Below, piece by piece: positions 1-9,315 of a DNA stretch of 64,000 bases (the stretch's first letter is position 1; each line of letters begins with the position of its first letter). The notes beneath the pieces are model-generated. The model saw nothing but the letters and a program-made list of their open reading frames with translations. It made no database searches and was not told the DNA's origin. The stretch is from assembly GCF_006715725.1 (NCBI RefSeq), contig NZ_VFNU01000001.1, positions 3,720,001 to 3,784,000 on the forward strand, given 5' to 3'. This DNA is from Nocardioides sp. SLBN-35 (GTDB lineage: Bacteria; Actinomycetota; Actinomycetes; Propionibacteriales; Nocardioidaceae). A program made the position numbers and the translations under genes.

Positions 1-787
1 GCTGCCCGGCGATCACCGCGACGGTGTTGAGCGCGAGCGCCACGGCGGGCAGCCAGGCCGGGCCGCCGGACCGGAGCACGACCCAGACGGGGAGGATGAC
101 CGAGAGCACCGGCATGGTGAGCTGGATCGCCGCCGCGAGCCCGAGGGCCGTCGCGAACCGGCGGTCGCGCAGGGCGAGCAGCATGCCGCCGGTGGCGGGG
201 GCCGAGGTCCCGGCGCCGGGGCGCCGGCGTCCGGTCAGGGCGACGAGGAGGAGCGCGGCCAGGGCCATGGACACCGCGCCGACGCCGTACGCCGTCTCGG
301 TGGTGGTCCCGAGGTCGACGGCGGCCAGGAGCGCGCCGATCGTGGTGCCGATGCCGATCCCGGCGTTCAACAGCATGTGCATGGTGGCCCGGATGGCCAG
401 TCGGTCGGCCGGGTCGGCCCCCTCGACGGCGAGCGCCTGGCGTGCGGCGCCGGAGGCGGACTGCGCGACCGCGAAGGCGATCGCGGCCGCGGTGAATCCG
501 GCGCCGGTGTCGGTGACGGCGTACCCGGCCAGGGCGAGCGAGGCCAGTGCCGAGAGCGCGGCCGCCGCACGCCCCAGGCCGAGCCGGTCGGTGAGCATGC
601 CGAGCGGGACCGCCAGGGCGATGGCGGTGCCCGCGCCCAGCGCCAGGATGACGCCGACGGAGGCGGGCGGGAGGCCGAGGGTGACGGTGGCGTGCAGGAC
701 GATCGTGGAGAGCACGATGCCCTCGACCGTCGCGGTGCCGAGCTGGACGGTGCGGATCAGTCGCTGCTTCGCGGTCGTGGTGGTCAT
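1..787 (-). CDS. MFS transporter, N-terminal part (cut by window edge)
   Basis: A major facilitator superfamily membrane transporter, probably an exporter, reading off the left edge; 262 codons are visible. The translation starts MTTTTAKQRLIRT and shows a series of hydrophobic helices. After helix 2 there is a motif-A-like loop, GMLTDRLGLGR, the usual MFS signature between helices 2 and 3. A cytoplasmic linker rich in Arg and Pro (near 205-240 in the window) separates the first six helices from the second half. It is divergent from the LysR gene at 858 with only 70 bp between the starts, so the LysR protein probably controls it. Substrate cannot be told. The ATG at 787 is the first in frame after the intergenic region. 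Confidence 0.85.
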   Translation of the reverse strand, partial: MTTTTAKQRLIRTVQLGTATVEGIVLSTIVLHATVTLGLPPASVGVILALGAGTAIALAVPLGMLTDRLGLGRAAAALSALASLALAGYAVTDTGAGFTAAAIAFAVAQSASGAARQALAVEGADPADRLAIRATMHMLLNAGIGIGTTIGALLAAVDLGTTTETAYGVGAVSMALAALLLVALTGRRRPGAGTSAPATGGMLLALRDRRFATALGLAAAIQLTMPVLSVILPVWVVLRSGGPAWLPAVALALNTVAVIAGQ

Positions 788-812
788 GACCTCAGCGTGC
801 GCCGCAACAGTC

Positions 813-838
813 CAGTAGTCCAACAGATGCTTCTACTG
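813..838. promoter_or_regulatory. Inverted repeat, candidate LysR operator
   Basis: CAGTAG (813-818) and CTACTG (833-838) form a perfect 6-bp inverted repeat with a 14-base spacer. It sits in the 70-bp gap between the divergent MFS and LysR genes. LysR regulators usually bind such interrupted dyads next to their own promoter. The site is seen in sequence; its use by this LysR is inferred. Confidence 0.4.
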
Positions 839-857
839 CTTGCTAGTATCAACGCTT

Positions 858-1757
858 ATGGAGGTGCACCAGCTCCGCTACGCCGTGGCGGTCGCGGACG
901 AGGGCTCGTTCACGGCCGCCGCCCAGGCCCTGCACGTCACCCAGTCCGGCGTCAGCGCCCAGGTCGCTCTGCTCGAGCGCGAGCTGGGCACCCGGCTCTT
1001 CGACCGCACACCCAAGGGCACCCGGGTGGCGCCCTCGGCCGCTCCGGTCCTCGACCAGATCCGGTACGTCGTCGCGGGGCTCGATCGCGTGCGGAGCACC
1101 GCGGACGAGGTCAACGGGCTGCTCAGCGGGACGGTCGCCGTCGGCGCGGTCGCCGGACTGAGCTGGCCGGCGTTCCTCGACGGGATCCAGTCGGTCCACG
1201 ACGAGCACCCCGGCCTCGAGCTGTCCCTGCGCGAGGGTCGCTCCTTCGAGCTGCAGGCCGACGTCGCCGCGGGCCGTCTCGACCTGGCGCTGGTCTCCTG
1301 GCCGGACCAGCCGTTGGCCGGGCTCGCGTCCTGGGTGGCCCTCGACGAGCGCGTCGTGGTCGTCGTCGATCCTCGGCACCCGTGGGCCGGACGCACCGAG
1401 GTCTCCCCCGCCGAGCTGCTCGACGAGCAGGTGATCTGCACCTCCGAAGGCACCGGCATGCGGCTCGCCTACGCGACGCTGATGCGGGCCGAGGGCCTGC
1501 CGGCGCCGGTGACCTGGGACGTCACCTTGCCGACCACGGCTCGCGCACTGGCCGCGCGCGGTCTCGGCGTCGCCGTCGTGACCAGCTCGTCGGCGGACGC
1601 GCCGAGCGAGCTGCACCACGTCCGCGTCACCTCGACACAGGCCGACTCGCACCTGGGCCTGGTCTGGCGCGCCGACCCGGCGCCGTCGGCCGCCGCCCGG
1701 GCGACCCTGGCTGCGCTACGCGCCCACCTGGGGCAGGGTTCGAGGACCGGTCAGTAG
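858..1757 (+). CDS. LysR family transcriptional regulator
   Basis: A 299-residue LysR-type regulator. The N-terminus MEVHQLRYAVAVADEGSF followed by TAAAQALHVTQSGVSAQV is the family's winged helix-turn-helix (about residues 1-60), then a linker helix and a periplasmic-binding-protein-like effector domain (about 90-295). Length is normal. The ATG at 858 is preferred over an upstream TTG because LysR proteins begin just before the EVxQLRYF-like motif. It is divergent from the MFS gene and its 3' end overlaps the convergent SH3 protein gene by 7 bp. It probably senses a small ligand and controls the neighbouring exporter; the ligand is unknown. Confidence 0.9.
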   Translation: MEVHQLRYAVAVADEGSFTAAAQALHVTQSGVSAQVALLERELGTRLFDRTPKGTRVAPSAAPVLDQIRYVVAGLDRVRSTADEVNGLLSGTVAVGAVAGLSWPAFLDGIQSVHDEHPGLELSLREGRSFELQADVAAGRLDLALVSWPDQPLAGLASWVALDERVVVVVDPRHPWAGRTEVSPAELLDEQVICTSEGTGMRLAYATLMRAEGLPAPVTWDVTLPTTARALAARGLGVAVVTSSSADAPSELHHVRVTSTQADSHLGLVWRADPAPSAAARATLAALRAHLGQGSRTGQ

Positions 1758-2608
1758 ACCGAGACGTGCACGTGGTCGTAGTGGTTGGCGGTGGCCGAGC
1801 CGCGGTTCGGCATGCCCCGCCAGCCCTCGCCGGCCCGCTCCACCGACCAGATCTTCTGCGAGTAGATGATGTAGGAGACGCCGAGCGCCGCGTAGTTGGC
1901 CCGCACGAACTCGGCGACCTTCCAGCCCTCGGAGCCCGAGATCATGATGTCGACGGCACGGCCGGTCTCGTGGTCCCCGGAGATCGAGGCACCGCGGAAC
2001 GTGCCGTAGACGCTGATGTCGGGGAAGTTGGCGCAGACCGCCTCGTGGATCTTCTCGATGCTGGGGCTGACACCGGGCGACACCGACGTGCCGTTGGTGC
2101 AGCGCCCGCCCAGCGTCGGCGGCTTCTCGTCGGTGAAGTAGCCGGCCGTGACCCAGCGGGACTTGCCGTCGAGCACGATCTCGGCGCGCTCGCCGTACGT
2201 CCGCCCGGTGACGAGGACCCTCTCGCCCTCGTCGATCTCACCGATCTCCTTGGCCCGCTTGTCGGGGCGCGTCCACAGGTTGAGGGACGTGGAGGTCCAG
2301 CTCTTCTTCGCCCCGGCGATCGCCTGGGCGGTCGCTGCGTCGGAGAGCAGCGCGTCGAGCTTGGTGCCGATCGCGTCGGCGGAGCGGTCCGTGCTGCGGG
2401 AGATGAGGGGCACCCGGGTGCCGGTGTCGCCCACGGAGCCCGCGGCGGCCTTCGAGCGGTCGACCGCCACGAGGTCGGCGTCGGGGGCCGAGGAGTTGAG
2501 GACGCCTCCCGTGACGACCGCAGTGGTCGCGAGGGCGGCGAGGGAGCCGGCCAGCAGGGCGGCTCGGGGTGTACGTCGCGCGGTTTCCCGCTTGTGGCTG
2601 GTGGCCAC
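1751..2608 (-). CDS. Secreted SH3-domain protein with C-terminal peptidase-like (ARB_07466-type) domain
   Basis: A predicted exported cell-wall protein of 285 residues. It has a basic N-terminus (VATSHKRETARRTPRAA), a hydrophobic signal segment, a bacterial SH3 domain in the middle (LNLWTRPDK ... RWVTAGYF) and a C-terminal domain with GDHETGRAVDIMI and a terminal HYDHVHVSVY. The His/Asp motifs recall M15-like murein peptidases and the ARB_07466 C-terminal domain found beside Rpf and SH3 modules in actinobacteria. GTG at 2608 is chosen because AAAGGA lies 7 bases upstream; an ATG at 2641 gives 11 more residues without such a site. It probably binds or trims peptidoglycan. Enzyme activity is not proven by the motifs alone. 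Confidence 0.75.
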   Translation of the reverse strand: MATSHKRETARRTPRAALLAGSLAALATTAVVTGGVLNSSAPDADLVAVDRSKAAAGSVGDTGTRVPLISRSTDRSADAIGTKLDALLSDAATAQAIAGAKKSWTSTSLNLWTRPDKRAKEIGEIDEGERVLVTGRTYGERAEIVLDGKSRWVTAGYFTDEKPPTLGGRCTNGTSVSPGVSPSIEKIHEAVCANFPDISVYGTFRGASISGDHETGRAVDIMISGSEGWKVAEFVRANYAALGVSYIIYSQKIWSVERAGEGWRGMPNRGSATANHYDHVHVSVY

Positions 2609-2724
2609 GCGCTGATCCTTTGCTGTTGCTTGCAGATGCATCCCGAGAACCCTGACCTGGGCCAGAGCATCGTGCTACTAGAGCACAACGATCAAGCCTT
2701 CAACCAATTGGTGAGACCGCACGC

Positions 2725-2746
2725 TGGGGTGAGTCGGCTCACCCCA
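2725..2746 (-). terminator. Hairpin terminator after dus
   Basis: TGGGGTGAG (2725-2733) and CTCACCCCA (2738-2746) form a perfect 9-bp stem with a TCGG loop, 4 bp past the dus stop codon. There is no clear T tract, as is common for high-GC actinobacterial terminators. Confidence 0.6.
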
Positions 2747-2750
2747 CGAC

Positions 2751-3893
2751 TCACCCACCCGTGGTCTCGTCGACGTCCTCGAGCACGCCCACACCGCCAC
2801 CGGAGAGGCCGTCGGTGTCGTCGAGCCAGCCCTCCGGGAGCACGATCCTGGACCGCGGCGCGCCCTGCCGCCCGCGCGGGGCACCGAGCTCGGAGGCCGG
2901 GAACGGCTCAGCCGGGTCCAGCTCGGCGAGCAGCCGGTCCAGGGCTGCCAGCGAGTCGACCAGGCCCAGCGAGCGGCGCAGCTCGCCGCCGGCACGGAAG
3001 CCCTTGAGGTACCAGGTGACGTGCTTGCGGAACTCCTTGCAGCCGCGCTCCTCCCCCATGTGCTCGCACAGCAGCTCGGCATGCCGACGCATCATCGCGG
3101 CCACCTCGCCGAGGGTCGGCAGCGTCGTCTCCCCGACGCCGGCCTCGGAGAACGCGGCGGCCAGGTCGCGGAACAGCCAGGGCCGGCCCAGGCAACCGCG
3201 GCCGACGACGACGCCCGCGGCGCCGGTCTCCTCGACCATGCGCAGCGCGTCCGCAGCCTCCCAGATGTCGCCGTTGCCGAGGACCGGGATGTCGACGGCC
3301 GCGACCAGCTCAGCGATGGCGTCCCAGTCGGCCTGCCCGGAGTAGGCCTGCGCCACGGTCCGCCCGTGCAGCGCGATCGCGGCGACGCCTGTCTCCTGCG
3401 CGATGCGGCCGGCGTCGAGGAAGGTCAGGTGGTCGTCGTCGAGGCCCTTGCGGGTCTTCATCGTGACCGGGACGTCGTAGGGCGCCGCGGCGGCGACCGC
3501 CTCCTCGAGGATCGCGCCCAGCAGGTTGCGCTTCCACGGCAGGGCGCCACCGCCGCCCTTGCGGGTGACCTTGGGCACCGGGCAGCCGAAGTTGAGGTCG
3601 ACATGGTTGACGCCCCATTCACCACACAACAGCTTCGTCGCCTGGCCGACGTACGTCGGGTCGGTGCCGTAGAGCTGGACCGAGCGGACCGTCTCGAGCT
3701 CGTCGAAGACCAGCATCCGCTTGGTCGTCTCGTCGCCCTCGACCAGCCCGCGACTGGTGATCATCTCGCAGACGTACAGCCCGGCGCCGTGCTCGGCACA
3801 CAGCCGGCGGTAGGCGGCGTTGGTGATGCCGGCCATCGGGGCGAGCACCACCGGGGTGGGCACCTCGAGCGGGCCCAGGCGCAGTCCGGTCAC
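2751..3893 (-). CDS. dus: tRNA-dihydrouridine synthase (DusB-like)
   Basis: A 380-residue FMN enzyme that reduces uridine to dihydrouridine in the tRNA D-loop. Family hallmarks are the N-terminal VVLAPMAGITNAAYR flavin motif, DLNFGCPVPKVTRKGGGG with the catalytic Cys, MKTRKG, ALHGRTVAQAYSG and GNGDIW, and a C-terminal helical tRNA-binding region with FRKHVTWYLKGF. The GTG start at 3893 overlaps the preceding lipoprotein stop as GTGA, which fits translational coupling. It ends a minus-strand run glyS - lipoprotein - dus, and a hairpin follows the stop. The reading frame continues upstream of the GTG, but that part is antisense-like and matches nothing in the family. Confidence 0.93.
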   Translation of the reverse strand: MTGLRLGPLEVPTPVVLAPMAGITNAAYRRLCAEHGAGLYVCEMITSRGLVEGDETTKRMLVFDELETVRSVQLYGTDPTYVGQATKLLCGEWGVNHVDLNFGCPVPKVTRKGGGGALPWKRNLLGAILEEAVAAAAPYDVPVTMKTRKGLDDDHLTFLDAGRIAQETGVAAIALHGRTVAQAYSGQADWDAIAELVAAVDIPVLGNGDIWEAADALRMVEETGAAGVVVGRGCLGRPWLFRDLAAAFSEAGVGETTLPTLGEVAAMMRRHAELLCEHMGEERGCKEFRKHVTWYLKGFRAGGELRRSLGLVDSLAALDRLLAELDPAEPFPASELGAPRGRQGAPRSRIVLPEGWLDDTDGLSGGGVGVLEDVDETTGG

Positions 3894-4584
3894 GAGGCCT
3901 TCTCGTCGCTCTCGGCCGACTTCTCGGCCTTCTTGCCCTTCTTGCCCGGCTTCTTGACCTTGCTCAGCTCCCCGCTCCAGGTGACGGCGTCCAGGCCACC
4001 GAACGGCGGAAAGGACACGTTCACGAGCTCGTGGGTCGGGGCGATGAAGTAGACCTGGCACAGCTCGGCGCTCGCGCCGGCGGCGAACGGCGCCGGCAGC
4101 GGGTCGCCGGAGCAGACCGGCAGCTGGTCGGCGGTGTAGTAGTTGGGCGCCTCGAGGTTGGTGCCGTCGTCGGCCCACAGCACGTTGTCGAGCCGCAGCC
4201 CGCCGAGGTCGGTGTCGCCGACGTTGGTGACCCTGACCCGGACGAAGTACGGCGTGCGCGCGGCGGTGGCCGCGTCGACGTTCCAGCCCGGGAACGACTT
4301 CTGGAACGAGGTCCGCTCGATCCGCTCGACGGTCACCGCAAGCACCCCGACCTCGTCCTGGCGTCGCTGGAACGCCACGACGCCCTCCGTACCGAGCGCG
4401 AGCGACGTGCCCGGCTCGGTGAGGGTGACGTCGTCGGGCACGGGAAGGTAGTCGGCCGGCGCCGTGGTCGTGGCGCTCGCGGTCGGCTTCGCCTTCCTCG
4501 CATCCTTCGAGTCGTCCGATCCGCAGCCCGAGAGACCGGCGGCCACCGCGAGGGCGAGCGCCGGCACGGCGACGGACCGGAGGC

Positions 4585-4591
<7 letters not shown>
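3890..4591 (-). CDS. Secreted lipoprotein of unknown function
   Basis: A 233-residue lipoprotein. It has a signal peptide ([19 protein letters not shown]) with lipobox LSGC, a Thr/Ala/Pro-rich linker, and a beta-rich domain with [10 protein letters not shown], similar in style to DUF4352/telokin-like extracellular domains in which polar contacts replace enzyme motifs. The C-terminus is Lys-rich ([16 protein letters not shown]). GTG at 4591 overlaps the end of glyS by 7 bp, and its own stop overlaps the dus start. A link to tRNA biology is unlikely; it seems only to ride in the operon. Function is not recognised. Confidence 0.75.
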
Positions 4592-5982
<1,391 letters not shown>

Positions 5983-6054
5983 GGTGGATTCCTTGCGTGG
6001 GACGAGCCCGGCTGGCTGCCGAGCGGGTTTGTGATGGTGTCGCGGAGCGAGTGC

Positions 6055-6369
6055 CTAGGTTACGCGAGGCTCCACCACATTGAGGACTCCGCCGGGCTCC
6101 ACGACCTCGTAGGCACCGGGCTCGTCGACGGCCCGGCTGAGCACGGGGACGCCGTGCAGCTTGAGGTCGTACGTCGACAGCGCGCGCCGGTAGGCGCCGA
6201 CGTTGGCCCAGCGTGTGGTGAGGGTCCACAGGTCCGGGTCGTCGAGGTTGCGGCCGACCCAGCCCTCGACGTACCCGGTCTGGGCGGCGAGGAGCCCGTG
6301 GACGAGCTCGAGCTCGGCCCGGAGTCCGGCCGGGTCCTGGCCTGCGCGGAAGCGGTTCACGACGAGCAC
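6055..6369 (-). CDS. Antibiotic-biosynthesis-monooxygenase-like (ABM, dimeric alpha-beta barrel) protein
   Basis: A 104-residue protein that looks like an ABM-fold dimeric ferredoxin-like barrel. It has a beta strand (MLVVNRFR), a long helix, GYVEGWVGRNLDDPDLWTL and a second helix (NVGAYRRALSTYDLK). This fold hosts small quinol monooxygenases, heme-degrading enzymes and many uncharacterised proteins. The C-terminus ends shortly after the barrel. It lies 72 bp upstream of glyS on the same strand and is divergent from znuA by about 70 bp. Enzyme activity is not predictable. The closeness to the zinc operon may be accidental. Confidence 0.7.
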   Translation of the reverse strand: MLVVNRFRAGQDPAGLRAELELVHGLLAAQTGYVEGWVGRNLDDPDLWTLTTRWANVGAYRRALSTYDLKLHGVPVLSRAVDEPGAYEVVEPGGVLNVVEPRVT

Positions 6370-6404
6370 GGCCGCACTCTACGCACGCGAGCGCCGGCGT
6401 CGGC

Positions 6405-6433
6405 TTGACCGACAGCCGCCAACGGTTGAGAAT
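6405..6433 (+). promoter_or_regulatory. Predicted znuA promoter
   Basis: TTGACC (6405-6410) and GAGAAT (6428-6433) are spaced by exactly 17 bases, a good vegetative-type promoter. The expected start point, about seven bases past the -10, falls on the A of the ATG at 6441, so the transcript would be leaderless. The -10 lies inside the Zur box. Confidence 0.5.
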
Positions 6434-6441
6434 GATTCTCA
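6427..6441. promoter_or_regulatory. Zur box
   Basis: TGAGAATGATTCTCA is a perfect 7-1-7 palindrome and closely fits the actinobacterial Zur operator. Its last base is the A of the znuA ATG and it covers the predicted -10, so zinc-bound Zur would block RNA polymerase. The high-affinity zinc importer just downstream supports the assignment. Confidence 0.88.
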
Positions 6442-7400
6442 TGCGCTTGTCTTCCGGCCTCGTCGCCCTGTCCTCGCTCGCCCTGCTCGCCTCCGGCTGC
6501 TCCGCCTTCAGTGACGACACGAAGGGCGACGACGGCAAGGTGAGCGTGGCGGCCGCCTTCTACCCGCTGGCGTACGTCGCCGAGCGGGTCACCGAGGGCA
6601 CCGGCGCACGGGTGGACCTGCTCACCCAGCCCGGTACCGAGCCGCACGACCTCGAGCTGACCATCAAGGAGACCGCGGACCTGGCCGACGCCGACCTGGT
6701 CGTCTACGAGTCGGGCTTCCAGCCCGCCGTCGACGACGCGGTCGAGCAGAACGCCACCGGCGCAACGGTCGACGCGACGAAGGTCGTCGACCCGCTGCCG
6801 TTCGAGGAGCACGCCGACGAGCACGCCGAGCACTCCGACGAGGAGGAGCACTCCGGCGAGGAGGAGCACGACCACGACCACGGCGACCTCGACCCGCACT
6901 TCTGGCAGGACCCGCTGCGGGTCGCCGACCTCGCCGACGCGGTCGCCGACGAGCTCGCGGGCGTCGACGCGGACCATGCCGACGCCTACCGGGAGAACGC
7001 GGCGGCGCTGCGGGCCGACCTGACCACGCTCGACGAGTCCTATGCCGCTGGTCTGGCCGACTGCGATCGTGACACCATCGTGGTGTCCCACGACGCGTTC
7101 GGCTACCTGGAGAAGTACGGCCTCCACGTCGCTTCGATCGTGGGCCTCTCCCCCGACGCCGAGCCGACCGGTGCGGTGCTCGGGGAGCTGCAGGACCTCA
7201 TCAAGACGGAAGGCATCACCACGGTGTTCAGCGAGCCGCTCAAGCCGGCGCTCGGCGCGAGCTTCGCCGACGACCTCGGCCTGACCAACGGAGTGCTCGA
7301 CCCGGTGGAGGGCCTCACCGACGCCACCGCCGACGAGGACTACCTGTCGCTGATGAAGACCAACCTCGCCACCCTGCGCTCCGCGAACGGCTGTCGATGA
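6441..7400 (+). CDS. znuA: Zinc ABC transporter substrate-binding lipoprotein ZnuA
   Basis: A 319-residue extracytoplasmic zinc-binding lipoprotein. It has a signal peptide with lipobox LASGC (Cys20), cluster A-I family strands (VSVAAAFYPLAYVAERV), a metal-ligand His in GTEPHD (69), a His/Asp/Glu-rich flexible loop (about 122-149) and further ligands in DPHFWQDP and VSHDAFGY. The His-rich loop is a hallmark of zinc rather than manganese binders. Start ATG 6441 puts the signal peptide at normal length; ATG 6432 and TTG 6405 are alternatives without a ribosome site. Its stop overlaps znuC as ATGA. It is repressed by Zur through the box overlapping the start. Confidence 0.94.
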   Translation: MRLSSGLVALSSLALLASGCSAFSDDTKGDDGKVSVAAAFYPLAYVAERVTEGTGARVDLLTQPGTEPHDLELTIKETADLADADLVVYESGFQPAVDDAVEQNATGATVDATKVVDPLPFEEHADEHAEHSDEEEHSGEEEHDHDHGDLDPHFWQDPLRVADLADAVADELAGVDADHADAYRENAAALRADLTTLDESYAAGLADCDRDTIVVSHDAFGYLEKYGLHVASIVGLSPDAEPTGAVLGELQDLIKTEGITTVFSEPLKPALGASFADDLGLTNGVLDPVEGLTDATADEDYLSLMKTNLATLRSANGCR

Positions 7401-8200
7401 GCGCAGTGCCCGCTGTCGAGGTCCGTGACGCCAGCGTCGCCCTGGGCGGACGCCCGGTGCTGCGCGGCATCGACGTGGCCGTCGTACCTGGTGACTTCGT
7501 GGCCCTGATGGGCGCCAACGGCTCCGGGAAGTCCACGCTGGTGCGGGCGATGGTCGGACTGCGGCCGCTGATCGGCGGCGAGGTGCGGCTGTTCGGCACC
7601 CCGCTCGAGGAGTACGACGCGTGGAGCCGGATCGGCTACGTCCCCCAGCGCGCCACCGCCGGCTCCGGCATCCCGGCCTCCGTGTGGGAGGTGGTCGCCG
7701 CCGGCCGGCTGACCCGGCGCCGCCTGCTGCGCCCGCTGTCGAAGGCGGACCGCGCGGCCATCGACGACGCGCTCGAGGTGGTCGGGCTCGCCGACCGCCG
7801 CCGCGACGCCGTCACCAACCTGTCCGGCGGCCAGCAGCAGCGGGTGCTCATCGCCCGTGCGCTGGCCGGCGAGCCGGAGCTGTTCTTCCTCGACGAGCCG
7901 ACCGCGGGCGTCGACCTGCCCAACCAGCAGGTGCTCGCCGACACCCTGCGCCGGCTCAAGGAGCGCGGCGCGACCATCGTTCTCGTCGCCCACGAGCTCG
8001 GCCCGCTGGCCCCCCTCGTCGACCGGGCCGTCGTGCTCCGCGACGGCCGCGTGGCCTACGACGGCGCCGCGCTGCGCGACCACGAGGTGCACCAGCCGTG
8101 GTTCGCCGAGCCCCACACGCACCACCACCATCACGACCCCGTCCCCCATCCGTCGACGCCGCTGGGGACCGAGCCGCACCTGCCGGGAGACCGCCTGTGA
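7397..8200 (+). CDS. znuC: Zinc ABC transporter ATP-binding protein ZnuC
   Basis: A 267-residue ATPase that powers zinc import. It shows Walker A GANGSGKST (about 39-47), Q-loop GYVPQRA, signature LSGGQQQR, Walker B LFFLDEP and an H-loop in VLVAHELG. After the ATPase core there is an unusual tail with HTHHHHHDP and PHPSTP, which could bind zinc in the cytoplasm. ATGA overlap with znuA and GTGA overlap with znuB show a single coupled operon. Confidence 0.94.
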   Translation: MSAVPAVEVRDASVALGGRPVLRGIDVAVVPGDFVALMGANGSGKSTLVRAMVGLRPLIGGEVRLFGTPLEEYDAWSRIGYVPQRATAGSGIPASVWEVVAAGRLTRRRLLRPLSKADRAAIDDALEVVGLADRRRDAVTNLSGGQQQRVLIARALAGEPELFFLDEPTAGVDLPNQQVLADTLRRLKERGATIVLVAHELGPLAPLVDRAVVLRDGRVAYDGAALRDHEVHQPWFAEPHTHHHHHDPVPHPSTPLGTEPHLPGDRL

Positions 8201-9204
8201 GCGCCCTCGAGCTGTTCAGCCAGCCGTTCATGCAGCGCGCGCTCATCGCCGCGCTGCTCACCGGCCTGGCCGCGCCGGCGATCGGCACCTTCCTGGTCCA
8301 GCGCCGGCTCGCGCTGATGGGCGACGGGATCGGGCACGTCGCCGTCACCGGCGTCGCGATCGGTCTCGCTACGGGCGCGTCCCCGCTGTGGACGGCGGTC
8401 CTGGTCGCGGTCCTCGGCGCGGTGCTGATCGAGGTGATCCGCGAGCGCGGCCAGACCAACGGCGACGTCGCGCTGGCGCTGCTGTTCTACGGCGGCCTGG
8501 CCGGCGGCGTGTTCGTCAGCGGACTGGCCGGGCAGAGTGCCGCTGCGCTCAACCGCTTCCTCTTCGGCTCGCTGACCACCATCTCCTCGGGAGACGTGCT
8601 GATCACCATGGTGCTCGCGATCGCGGTCGTCGGGCTGTGCGTGGGGCTCGCTCCGCAGCTGTTCGCGGTCGCCCAGGACCAGGAGTTCGCCCGGGTCGCC
8701 GGGCTGCGGGTGCGCGTCTACAACGTGCTCGTCGCCGTGCTGGCCGCCGTGTCGGTCACCGTCGCCATGCGCACCGTCGGCCTGCTCCTCGTGTCCGCCC
8801 TGATGGTCGTCCCCGTCGCCACCGCCCAGCAGCTCACCCGCTCCTTCCGCACCACCATCGGCGCCGCCATGGTCCTCGGCACCCTCGCCTCGGTCGGCGG
8901 GCTGGTCGCGGCCACCTTCGCGTCGTACCAGGCGACCGTCGCGCCCGGCCCGACGATCGTGCTGCTCGCCCTCGCCTGCTACGCCGTCGCCTGGCCGATC
9001 GGCATCTGGCAGCGTCACCGTGCCCGCCTGCGCGAGCCGTTCGCGGCCGGTCAGGCCGCGCCGTCACACGAGGCGTGCGGCGAGCACCCGCATGCCCACG
9101 GGCCGGGGTGCGGGCACCTCGCCGTACCCCACGACGACCACGTCGACTACGTGCACGACGGGCACCGGCATGCCGTGCACGGCGGGCACTACGACGAGCA
9201 CTGA
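8197..9204 (+). CDS. znuB: Zinc ABC transporter permease ZnuB
   Basis: A 335-residue ABC-3 family permease. It starts VSALELFSQPFMQRALIAA and has about eight hydrophobic helices up to residue 270, including LLVSALMVVPVATAQ and the coupling region. The last 45 residues are very rich in His with Cys and Asp (for example HPHAHGPGCGH and HDGHRHAVHGGHYDEH) and lie outside the membrane part. The GTG at 8197 overlaps the znuC stop; the same frame is open further upstream but only as antisense-like sequence. It is the last gene of the Zur-controlled operon; twin palindromes follow. Confidence 0.92.
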   Translation: MSALELFSQPFMQRALIAALLTGLAAPAIGTFLVQRRLALMGDGIGHVAVTGVAIGLATGASPLWTAVLVAVLGAVLIEVIRERGQTNGDVALALLFYGGLAGGVFVSGLAGQSAAALNRFLFGSLTTISSGDVLITMVLAIAVVGLCVGLAPQLFAVAQDQEFARVAGLRVRVYNVLVAVLAAVSVTVAMRTVGLLLVSALMVVPVATAQQLTRSFRTTIGAAMVLGTLASVGGLVAATFASYQATVAPGPTIVLLALACYAVAWPIGIWQRHRARLREPFAAGQAAPSHEACGEHPHAHGPGCGHLAVPHDDHVDYVHDGHRHAVHGGHYDEH

Positions 9205-9218
9205 CCCGCGCGCTGGGT

Positions 9219-9300
9219 CCCTCAAGTCGTTCGATCGAACGGTTCGAGGGAGTTTGCGAGCCAGAACTCCCCCGGACCGTTCGATCGAACGGTTCGGGGG
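9219..9300. repeat. Two related long palindromes between convergent znuB and uppS
   Basis: Two 32-base dyads, 9219-9250 and 9269-9300, have centres exactly 50 bp apart. Both are built on the core CGTTCGATCGAACG followed by GTTCG. The second is almost perfect (16-base arms with one G-T wobble); the first has three imperfect pairs. Placement between convergent stops suggests a bidirectional terminator, but the repeated core also resembles a repetitive or protein-bound element. Confidence 0.75.
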
Positions 9301-9315
9301 GCGCACCAGTCCCGA

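Noticed and set aside
2609..2724. A c-di-AMP (ydaO-type) riboswitch upstream of the SH3 protein, as is common for wall hydrolases in actinobacteria
   Set aside because: The leader is short and I could not find the conserved core of that riboswitch.
377..3007. An 876-codon plus-strand open frame
   Set aside because: It runs across the MFS, LysR and SH3 genes in other frames and has no recognisable protein motif.
5983..6054. A T-box leader in front of glyS
   Set aside because: Only 72 bp are available and no T-box sequence or antiterminator fold can be seen.
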